A stretch of 5,563 nucleotides of DNA from Alistipes sp. (GTDB lineage: Bacteria > Bacteroidota > Bacteroidia > Bacteroidales > Rikenellaceae): NCBI GenBank assembly GCA_017628595.1, contig JAGBYV010000321.1, forward strand, positions 1 to 5,563, in the 5' to 3' direction. Position 1 is the stretch's first letter; each line of letters begins with the position of its first letter. The notes under the pieces are model-generated. The model saw only the letters and a list, made by a program, of their open reading frames with translations, made no database searches and was not told the origin of the DNA. Shown in pieces: positions 1 through 5,563 of this stretch. Position numbers and translations under genes: made by a program.

Positions 1-349
1 CAATGGTCACACACCCTCGGAGGCATCCAATGAGACAGTAGAGGAGCTCTCTCAGAGTCTTATGCCCCTGATTGCAGAGAACGGTATGGACTGGATGTAT
101 GCCAACTGCTCTACAACGGCTCAGCGTGGTGCTCTGGACTGGTGGACAAAGTTCCGCGATGCTACAAAGCCCGTATTCGAGGAGTTGTACAGCGAGGTTG
201 CTTGTGGCAACGAGGCACAGCGCAGCATCGACACCAACTCACAGCCCGACTACCGTCAGAAGCTGGAGGAGGAGTTGCGCGAGATGCGCGAGACCGAGAT
301 GTGGCAGGCTGGCGCAGTAGTTCGCAAGCTCCGCCCCGAGAACAACTAA
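1..349 (+). CDS. ilvC: Ketol-acid reductoisomerase, C-terminal part (5' end outside window)
   Basis: This is the last 115 residues of the enzyme that isomerises and NAD(P)H-reduces 2-acetolactate or 2-aceto-2-hydroxybutyrate, the shared second step of valine and isoleucine synthesis in the cytoplasm. The frame is open from base 2 and ends at TAA 347-349; base 1 closes an incomplete codon. The visible part belongs to the all-helical C-terminal domain. The segment S-E-A-S-N-E-T-V-E-E carries two Glu (codons 32-34 and 44-46) that line up with the second pair of Mg2+-binding glutamates of the family. YANCSTTAQRG, further on, corresponds to the substrate-binding Ser region. The ending AVVRKLRPENN is typical of Bacteroidales IlvC. 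An ATG at 62 is internal and is not the start. One oddity is Ser at codon 26-28, where I expect an aromatic residue (EAFNE). The identification is firm; the residue roles are by family analogy. Confidence 0.95.
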   Translation, partial: NGHTPSEASNETVEELSQSLMPLIAENGMDWMYANCSTTAQRGALDWWTKFRDATKPVFEELYSEVACGNEAQRSIDTNSQPDYRQKLEEELREMRETEMWQAGAVVRKLRPENN

Positions 350-370
350 TCATTTGACTAACATTTATTC

Positions 371-394
371 GGTAGCGGGCCACTGGCTCGCACC
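371..394 (+). terminator. Hairpin between ilvC and leuA; possible terminator or attenuator
   Basis: Bases 375-381 (GCGGGCC) pair with 385-391 (GGCTCGC) around a 3-nt ACT loop, with one G:U pair. After a bulged A at 374, GGT (371-373) also pairs with ACC (392-394), giving about 10 base pairs. The tract GATTTTATA follows at 395-403. This is the only clear hairpin in the intergenic regions and lies 22 nt after the ilvC stop and 23 nt before the leuA ATG. The shape suggests an intrinsic terminator, but the U-tract is short and interrupted. Partial termination, an mRNA processing or stabilising site, or an attenuator acting on leuA are alternatives. I see no leucine-rich leader peptide and no convincing promoter in the 68-nt gap. 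Confidence 0.5.
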
Positions 395-417
395 GATTTT
401 ATACCCTTAATAAGAGT

Positions 418-1914
418 ATGAGCGAAAAAGTATATATATTCGATACCACGTTGCGTGATGCCGAGCAGGTGCCTGGTTGTCAATTGAACACCATCGAGAA
501 GATTGAGGTGGCACGACAACTGGAGAAATTGGGTGTAGATATTATCGAAGCCGGTTTCCCGATCTCAAGTCCCGGCGACTTCAACTCAGTTGTAGAGATC
601 TCGAAGGCGGTAACCAACCCAACCATCTGTGCTCTGACGCGTGCCGTAAAGAAAGATATCGATGTTGCATCCGAGTCGTTGCAGTACGACAAGCGCGGTC
701 GTATTCACACCGGTATCGGCACCTCTACATACCATATCTACGAGAAACTGCGCATGACACCCGACGCCGTGCTGGAGCAGGCCGTTGAGGCGGTTAAGTA
801 TGCACGTCGTTTTGTGGATGATGTGGAGTTCTATGCCGAGGATGCAGGACGCACCGACGAGGAGTTTTTGGCTCGCGTAGTAGAGGCTGTGATTGCAGCG
901 GGTGCTACGGTGGTAAATATCCCCGACACTACGGGCTACTGCCTACCCAACGAATACGGTTCGAAGATAGCATTCCTGAAGAATAATGTTCCCAACATCG
1001 ATAAGGCTATCATCTCAACCCATTGCCACAACGATCTGGGCATGGCTACAGCCAATACTCTGGCAGCTGTTCAGAACGGAGCGCGTCAGGTGGAGGTAAC
1101 CATCAACGGTTTGGGCGAAAGAGCCGGCAATACGGCTCTGGAGGAGGTTGTAATGGCTATCAAGTGCCACTCTAATCTCGATTTCGAGGTAGGCATCGAC
1201 TCCAAGCAGATCATCGCAACAAGCAAGCTCGTTTCGAATCTGATGCGTATGCCTGTGCAGGCCAACAAGGCTATCGTGGGCCGCAACGCCTTTGCACACT
1301 CATCGGGCATTCACCAGGATGGCGTACTAAAGAGTCGCGAAACATACGAGATTATCGACCCCGAGGATGTGGGTGTAGATCAGTCGAGCATCGTGCTCAC
1401 CGCACGCAGTGGCCGCGCTGCACTGAAGCACCACCTGGCCGAGATAGGCTACACGCCCGAGGGTGAGGAGCTGGACGAGATCTATCAGCGCTTCCTGGAG
1501 CTTGCCGACAAGAAGAAGATGGTCACAACTCGCGATCTGGAGGTGTTGATCGGCACTGCTGCTTCGCGTCGTCGCATGAGCATACAGCTTACGGGACTGC
1601 AGATTGTCTGCGGTAAATCGACCGTACCAACGGCTACCGTGCAGATTAGCTTCGATGGCGACACCTTCACCGAGACCGCCTGCGGTAATGGTCCCGTAGA
1701 TGCGGCTATTACGGCTGTAAAGAATATCACCAAGCGTCGTGTACATATCGAGGAGTTCCTCATTCAGGCTATCACTCGCGGTAGCGACGACCTGGGCAAG
1801 GTACATATGTCGATCTCGCACAAGGGCAAGATGTACCACGGTTTTGGCGCCAACACCGATATCGTTACGGCTTCGGTAGAGTCGTTCATTGATGCAATTT
1901 CAAAAATAGCATAG
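418..1914 (+). CDS. leuA: 2-isopropylmalate synthase
   Basis: It condenses 2-oxoisovalerate with acetyl-CoA to give 2-isopropylmalate, the first committed and usually leucine-inhibited step of leucine synthesis. The protein has 498 residues, slightly shorter than E. coli LeuA (523). The DRE-TIM barrel comes first: FDTTLRD at 8-14, IPDTTGY at 168-174, THCHND at 201-206 and NGLGERAGN at 230-238. Metal ligands D14, H202, H204 and N238 match those of E. coli Leu[15 protein letters not shown] (292-305) marks the linker region. Residues from about 388 form the C-terminal LeuA dimer/regulatory domain, with GNGPVDAA at 423-430, so leucine feedback is likely. Residue 15 is Ala instead of the usual Gly in RDGEQ. 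The ATG at 418 gives the expected N-terminus. AGAG ends one base before it, too close for a normal Shine-Dalgarno. The stop is TAG 1912-1914. Confidence 0.96.
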   Translation: MSEKVYIFDTTLRDAEQVPGCQLNTIEKIEVARQLEKLGVDIIEAGFPISSPGDFNSVVEISKAVTNPTICALTRAVKKDIDVASESLQYDKRGRIHTGIGTSTYHIYEKLRMTPDAVLEQAVEAVKYARRFVDDVEFYAEDAGRTDEEFLARVVEAVIAAGATVVNIPDTTGYCLPNEYGSKIAFLKNNVPNIDKAIISTHCHNDLGMATANTLAAVQNGARQVEVTINGLGERAGNTALEEVVMAIKCHSNLDFEVGIDSKQIIATSKLVSNLMRMPVQANKAIVGRNAFAHSSGIHQDGVLKSRETYEIIDPEDVGVDQSSIVLTARSGRAALKHHLAEIGYTPEGEELDEIYQRFLELADKKKMVTTRDLEVLIGTAASRRRMSIQLTGLQIVCGKSTVPTATVQISFDGDTFTETACGNGPVDAAITAVKNITKRRVHIEEFLIQAITRGSDDLGKVHMSISHKGKMYHGFGANTDIVTASVESFIDAISKIA

Positions 1915-1917
1915 AGC

Positions 1918-3312
1918 ATGAATACTTTGTTCGATAAAATATGGGATGCACACACCGTACGCGTAATTGACGGAGGCTCGTGTGTTCTCTATATCGACCG
2001 TCAATACATCCACGAGGTGACAAGTCCGCAGGCATTTGCGGGCTTGCGCCGTCGTGGCATTGAGGTTTTCCGTCCCCAGCAGGTGACGGCAAGCCCCGAC
2101 CATAATATCCCCACTCTGAATCAGCATCTACCCATCGCAGAGCCTCAGTCGGCCGAGCAGGTGGCAACGCTGATGCAGAACTGCGCCGAGAACAAGATCA
2201 CGATCTTCCCCATTGGCGACGAGCACAACGGCATAATCCACGTCATTGGCCCGCAGACAGGCCTTACTCAGCCCGGCATGACCATCGTATGTGGTGACAG
2301 CCACACCTCGACACACGGCGCACTGGGTTGCGTAGCCTTCGGTATTGGCACAAGTGAGGTGGAGATGGCTTTGGCGTCGCAGTGTATCCTTCAGTCAAAG
2401 CCAAAGAGTATGCGAATCAATATTGAAGGAGAGCTGGGCAAAGGCGTATACTCAAAGGATATTATCCTCTACATCATCTCAAAGCTTGGCACTGGCGGCG
2501 GCACAGGTCACTTTGTGGAGTTTGCAGGCTCGGCCATCCGTTCGCTCTCGATGGAGGCTCGTATGACCATATGCAATATGAGCATAGAGATGGGTGCACG
2601 TGGCGGCATGATTGCCCCCGATCAGACAACATTCGACTACCTGAAGGGGCGTGAATTTGCTCCCCAGGGCGAGGAGTGGGACGCTGCCGTTGAGCGCTGG
2701 TCACAACTGCGTTCGGACGATGATGCCGTCTTTGACAAGGAGGTGACATTCGACGCTGCCGACATCAAACCGATGATTACCTACGGCACCAATCCCGGAA
2801 TGGGCATAGCCATCGAAGAGGATATTCCTTCGTCCGAGAGTATGGATTCAGCATCACAGTCAACATATCGTAAGGCTCTTGCGTATATGGGATTTGCAGA
2901 GGGCGAGAAGATCATAGGCAAGAAGGTTGACTACGTATTTGTAGGCAGTTGCACCAATGGCCGCATTGAAGATCTGCGCGCCTTCACAAACTTTGTCAAG
3001 GGCAAGCGCAAAGCCGATAACGTAACAGCATGGATCGTTCCAGGCAGTAAGGAGGTTGAACGCATGGCCATCGAAGAGGGCTTGCGCGACGTGCTACAGG
3101 AGGCAGGTTTTGAGTTGCGTCAGCCGGGATGCTCTGCCTGCCTGGCCATGAACGAGGACAAGATTCCCGCGGGTAAATACTGCGTAGCCACATCAAATCG
3201 CAACTTTGAGGGTCGTCAGGGGCCCGATTCGCGCACGATGCTGGCAGGTCCGCTTGTAGCGGCTGCGGCAGCTGTAACGGGCGTAGTTACCGACCCTAGA
3301 GAATTGATGTAA
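1918..3312 (+). CDS. leuC: 3-isopropylmalate dehydratase, large subunit
   Basis: This is the [4Fe-4S] subunit of isopropylmalate isomerase. With LeuD it converts 2-isopropylmalate to 3-isopropylmalate by dehydration and rehydration. The 464 residues match the bacterial two-subunit type (E. coli LeuC is about the same length). Aconitase-family motifs are intact: LFDKIWDAH at 4-12, [13 protein letters not shown] at 125-137, [10 protein letters not shown] at 140-149 and [11 protein letters not shown] at 220-230. The three cluster cysteines are C345 ([12 protein letters not shown]) and C405 and C408 ([10 protein letters not shown]), followed by [11 protein letters not shown] at 425-435. The ATG at 1918 lies 3 nt after the leuA stop, so translation is probably coupled. 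AGAG (1913-1916) overlaps that stop and ends one base before the ATG. The frame ends with TAA 3310-3312. I see nothing missing or unusual in the protein. Confidence 0.97.
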   Translation: MNTLFDKIWDAHTVRVIDGGSCVLYIDRQYIHEVTSPQAFAGLRRRGIEVFRPQQVTASPDHNIPTLNQHLPIAEPQSAEQVATLMQNCAENKITIFPIGDEHNGIIHVIGPQTGLTQPGMTIVCGDSHTSTHGALGCVAFGIGTSEVEMALASQCILQSKPKSMRINIEGELGKGVYSKDIILYIISKLGTGGGTGHFVEFAGSAIRSLSMEARMTICNMSIEMGARGGMIAPDQTTFDYLKGREFAPQGEEWDAAVERWSQLRSDDDAVFDKEVTFDAADIKPMITYGTNPGMGIAIEEDIPSSESMDSASQSTYRKALAYMGFAEGEKIIGKKVDYVFVGSCTNGRIEDLRAFTNFVKGKRKADNVTAWIVPGSKEVERMAIEEGLRDVLQEAGFELRQPGCSACLAMNEDKIPAGKYCVATSNRNFEGRQGPDSRTMLAGPLVAAAAAVTGVVTDPRELM

Positions 3313-3332
3313 AATGTTTGATAACAGAGATC

Positions 3333-3917
3333 ATGAGAAATAAATTCACTACTCTTTGTTCGACAGTAGTACCTCTGCCGATTGAAAACATCGACACCGA
3401 CCAGATTATTCCCGCTCGCTTTCTGAAGGCTACAACGCGCGAAGGCTTTGGCGAAAACCTCTTCCGTGACTGGCGCTTCGACAAGGAGGGTAACCCCAAG
3501 GAGGAGTTTGTAATGAACTCGCCCAAATACAAAGGCCAGATCCTCGTTGCTGGCAAGAACTTTGGTTGCGGATCAAGCCGTGAGCATGCAGCCTGGGCTA
3601 TCGAGGGCGCAGGATTTCGTGCTGTAGTATCGAGTTTCTTCGCTGATATTTTCCGCAACAATGCACTCAACAACGGCCTGCTGCCGGTGGTAGTGAGCGA
3701 GGAGATGCTCGCCGCCATTTTCAATGCAGCGAAGGTAGATCCATCGGCTCAGCTGATGATCGATCTGCCGGCACAGACCATAGAGCTGGTAGGCAGCGAC
3801 TATAAGGAGACGTTCGAGATTGCCCCCTACAAGAAAGAGTGCCTGATGAACGGCTACGATGATGTGGATTTTCTGGTGAGCATACGCTCCGAGATTGAGG
3901 CTTTCGAGCAAAAATAA
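3333..3917 (+). CDS. leuD: 3-isopropylmalate dehydratase, small subunit
   Basis: This is the swivelling-domain subunit that pairs with LeuC to form isopropylmalate isomerase. From the ATG at 3333 it has 194 residues, starting MRNKFTTLCS. Key segments are ENIDTDQIIPARFLK at 18-32, which is the substrate-specificity region, NFGCGSSREHAAWA at 76-89, the family signature, and SSFFADIFRNNALNNGLLPV at 100-119. YKKECLMNGYDDVDFL near the C-terminus is also typical. The same frame is open back to a TTG at 3318, which would add MITEI. I prefer 3333 because it is an ATG, gives the usual short N-terminus before the VPLP-EN-DTDQ block, and has AGAG three bases upstream. With this start the gap from leuC is 20 nt. 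A 9-codon ATG frame at 3314-3343 overlaps the start. Confidence 0.95.
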   Translation: MRNKFTTLCSTVVPLPIENIDTDQIIPARFLKATTREGFGENLFRDWRFDKEGNPKEEFVMNSPKYKGQILVAGKNFGCGSSREHAAWAIEGAGFRAVVSSFFADIFRNNALNNGLLPVVVSEEMLAAIFNAAKVDPSAQLMIDLPAQTIELVGSDYKETFEIAPYKKECLMNGYDDVDFLVSIRSEIEAFEQK

Positions 3918-3927
3918 GAGATAGGTT

Positions 3928-4995
3928 ATGAAAGAGATTAAAATTGCAGTCCTCGCGGGCGATGGAATCGGCCCGGAGATTATGGCACAGGCCGTAAAGG
4001 CGGTAGATGCTGTGGCTGCGAAATTCGACTATAAAGTTACATATACACACGCCATTGTCGGCGCTGCTGCTATCGATGCGGTGGGCGATCCCTACCCCGA
4101 ATCAACACACCAGATATGCATGGAGGCTGATGCCGTTCTGTTTGGTGCTATTGGCGATCCGCGCTTTGACAACAATCCCGAGGCAAAGGTACGCCCCGAG
4201 CAGGGATTGCTGGCTATGCGCAAGAAATTGGGTCTGTATGCCAACCTGCGACCGGTAAATACATTCGCTTCGCTACTCTATCGTTCGCCCCTGCGCCACG
4301 ATCTGGTGGAGGGAGCCGACTTTATATGCATACGCGAGCTCACAGGCGGACTCTACTTCGGTCGCCCGCAGGGTCGTTCGGAGGATGGCCAGACAGCATA
4401 CGACACGTGCGTATATACACGTGCGGAGATTGAGCGCATATGCCGTCTCGGTTTTGAGTACGCCGCCAAGCGTCGCCGCAAGCTCACCGTAGTGGACAAG
4501 GCTAACGTACTGGCCACATCGCGTCTGTGGCGTGAAACAGCCAAAGCAATGGAGAAAGATTACCCTGAGGTGGAGGTAGAATATATGTTTGTTGACAACG
4601 CTGCGATGAAGATCATCCAACAGCCACGTCACTTTGATGTGATTGTAACGGAGAATATGTTTGGTGACATCCTCACCGACGAGGCGAGCGTTATCACCGG
4701 CTCACTCGGACTATTGCCTTCAGCATCCATCGGCACGGGAACATCGCTTTTTGAGCCCATACACGGCTCATATCCCCAGGCGGCAGGCAAGAACATTGCC
4801 AATCCCATTGCAACGATTCTGTCGGCTGCTATGATGTTCGAGTACGCATTCTCAGATATGGAGGCGGGCGCTGCGATACGTCGCGCAGTGGATCTGTCGA
4901 TTGAACGGAACATCGTAACCGAGGATATTGCGCCTGCGGGCGTAAAACCCTGCTCCACTACGGAGGTAGGCGACTTTATTGCAGCCAACATCTAA
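3928..4995 (+). CDS. leuB: 3-isopropylmalate dehydrogenase
   Basis: It oxidises and decarboxylates 3-isopropylmalate to 4-methyl-2-oxopentanoate using NAD+, the last leucine-specific step before transamination. The 355 residues have normal family length. [12 protein letters not shown] (7-18) opens the fold. Substrate-binding arginines are R98 (AMRKKLG), R108 (NLRP) and R136 (CIRELTGG). Y143 and K191 (VDKANVL) are the catalytic pair, and D223 (FVDNAAM), D247 and D251 ([10 protein letters not shown]) are the divalent-metal aspartates. The isocitrate/isopropylmalate dehydrogenase signature spans about 243-267. EPIHGSYP at 276-283 and GKNIANP are the cofactor loop; Tyr after HGS differs from the HGSAP of E. 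coli, but Bacteroidales proteins vary there (Trp in those I recall). The start is 10 nt after the leuD stop, with AGAG seven bases before the ATG. The stop is TAA 4993-4995. Confidence 0.97.
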   Translation: MKEIKIAVLAGDGIGPEIMAQAVKAVDAVAAKFDYKVTYTHAIVGAAAIDAVGDPYPESTHQICMEADAVLFGAIGDPRFDNNPEAKVRPEQGLLAMRKKLGLYANLRPVNTFASLLYRSPLRHDLVEGADFICIRELTGGLYFGRPQGRSEDGQTAYDTCVYTRAEIERICRLGFEYAAKRRRKLTVVDKANVLATSRLWRETAKAMEKDYPEVEVEYMFVDNAAMKIIQQPRHFDVIVTENMFGDILTDEASVITGSLGLLPSASIGTGTSLFEPIHGSYPQAAGKNIANPIATILSAAMMFEYAFSDMEAGAAIRRAVDLSIERNIVTEDIAPAGVKPCSTTEVGDFIAANI

Positions 4996-5007
4996 AATCA
5001 GAGAATT

Positions 5008-5563
5008 ATGGACGATCAGAAAAAATATTTTCCGGCACTTGGCGATGTGATGGCCGCCGAGCATACTCTCGGTGAGATTCTCTCGCCCACGCCACTTATC
5101 CACAATCGTACCCTCTCGGAGCGATTTGGAGCAGAGGTGATGCTCAAGCGAGAGGATTTGCAGGTAGTACGTTCATACAAGATTCGCGGTGCATACAACA
5201 AGATCCGCTCTCTTACACCCGAGCAGACCCAGCGTGGCATCGTATGTGCCAGCGCAGGCAATCATGCACAGGGTGTTGCCTTCTCGTGTAACAAACTCGG
5301 TATCAAGGGTAAGATATTTATGCCAGTGACCACCCCCAAGCAGAAGATCAATCAGGTGAAGATGTTTGGCGGGGAGGCTGTTGAGGTGGTTCTCGCTGGC
5401 GACACCTTCGATCAGGCCAATGCAGCTGCAGTCAAAGCATGCGAAGTGGAGGGAAAGACATTTATACCGCCATTCAACGACGAAAAGATGACCAAGCCGA
5501 GATTACAGGTCATCATGCCATGGTCCTGCTTAGGACGGAGTTCAGGCTCGTCGCTGCTTTCCG
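5008..5563 (+). CDS. ilvA: Threonine dehydratase (threonine ammonia-lyase), N-terminal part
   Basis: It is a PLP enzyme that deaminates threonine to 2-oxobutyrate, the entry to isoleucine synthesis. The frame begins at ATG 5008, 12 nt after leuB, with AGAG four bases upstream, and runs off the window after 185 complete codons. Visible motifs are TPLIHNRTLSERFGAEV (28-44), LKREDLQVVRSYKIRGAYNKI (47-67) with PLP lysine K58, CASAGNHAQGVAFSC (80-94) with the phosphate and substrate loop, and MPVTTPKQKINQVKMFGG (105-122). Up to FIPPFNDEK (152-160) it follows the Bacillus/Bacteroidota biosynthetic type. That type normally carries a C-terminal ACT-like regulatory domain, which would be outside the window. 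After K160 the expected VI-GQ-TV block is absent, and residues 161-185 match nothing I know of in the family. The catabolic form (TdcB) is less likely given the neighbours. Confidence 0.88.
   Translation, partial: MDDQKKYFPALGDVMAAEHTLGEILSPTPLIHNRTLSERFGAEVMLKREDLQVVRSYKIRGAYNKIRSLTPEQTQRGIVCASAGNHAQGVAFSCNKLGIKGKIFMPVTTPKQKINQVKMFGGEAVEVVLAGDTFDQANAAAVKACEVEGKTFIPPFNDEKMTKPRLQVIMPWSCLGRSSGSSLLS
5488..5563 (+). other. Tail not matching the ilvA family; suspected breakpoint or poor contig end
   Basis: From base 5488 the ilvA frame stays open but no longer reads as threonine dehydratase. The conserved Gly-Gln-Gly/Ala-Thr block should follow NDEK directly and is not found in any forward frame. 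One other forward frame is also free of stops here, as is one reverse frame. Arginine codons AGA and CGG appear in the ilvA frame, whereas the upstream genes use mostly CGT/CGC. No inverted repeat, target duplication or transposase motif is visible in so short a stretch. A misassembled or low-quality contig end is the simplest reading. A real insertion or rearrangement cannot be excluded. Confidence 0.5.

Noticed and set aside
350..417. Separate promoter for leuA in the ilvC-leuA gap
   Set aside because: A TTTG at 353-356 could serve as a Bacteroides -33 element, but no TAnnTTTG lies at the right distance; the hairpin occupies that place. TTATAC and TTAATAAG near 399-414 lack a partner element and leave almost no leader.
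350..417. Leucine leader peptide of a classical attenuator
   Set aside because: There is no ATG-started frame with a run of leucine codons in the gap, and it is too short for a leader plus alternative hairpins.
431..439. Alternating TATATATAT as a promoter -10 element
   Set aside because: It lies inside leuA codons 5-7 (VYI), downstream of the start, and is explained by coding.
1327..1839. 170-codon open frame on the minus strand inside leuA
   Set aside because: It is fully antisense to a clear LeuA coding region, its translation resembles no known family, and such frames arise from the codon bias of the real gene. The antisense frames at 3296-3724, 4273-4632 and 4629-4991 were rejected for the same reason.
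2345..2566. Plus-strand frame of 73 codons inside leuC
   Set aside because: It is out of frame with an intact LeuC, low in complexity and Ser/Arg-rich, with no family resemblance.
3318..3332. TTG start for leuD, adding five residues
   Set aside because: The ATG at 3333 gives the normal N-terminus with AGAG just upstream; the TTG extension has no conserved content.

Overview
The window is a biosynthetic gene cluster for branched-chain amino acids, all on the + strand. It runs from the 3' end of ilvC, through leuA, leuC, leuD and leuB, to the 5' part of ilvA. The sequence suggests a gut-type Bacteroidota (Bacteroidales). The IlvC tail ends in VVRKLRPENN and LeuA reads [14 protein letters not shown], both of which I recognise from Bacteroidales proteins. 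The starts lack a good AGGAGG Shine-Dalgarno, and codons are moderately GC-rich with CGT/CGC preferred for arginine. An Alistipes/Rikenellaceae-like source is my guess from memory of homologues and was not tested.

Layout: ilvC 3' end (1-349), then a 68-nt gap holding a strong hairpin (371-394) followed by GATTTTATA. Next come leuA (418-1914), leuC (1918-3312, 3 nt later), leuD (3333-3917, 20 nt later with the start chosen here), leuB (3928-4995, 10 nt later) and ilvA (5008 to the window end, 12 nt later). The four gaps from leuA onward are 3 to 20 nt, so leuACDB-ilvA is almost certainly one transcript. Whether ilvC is co-transcribed depends on what the hairpin does.

Function: IlvC acts in the shared valine/isoleucine branch, whose valine-side product leads to 2-oxoisovalerate. 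LeuA condenses that with acetyl-CoA, LeuC and LeuD isomerise the product, and LeuB oxidises it to the precursor of leucine. IlvA makes 2-oxobutyrate from threonine, which feeds isoleucine synthesis. No gene of another kind, mobile element, tRNA/rRNA or CRISPR array was found.

Most of the window is ordinary. The points worth checking are: Ala in place of the near-invariant Gly in the LeuA active-site signature; the hairpin between ilvC and leuA; an AGAG tetramer just before all five visible starts; and an abrupt loss of IlvA-family sequence in the last 76 nt, which looks more like a damaged contig end or a breakpoint than normal ilvA. I see no undescribed system here.
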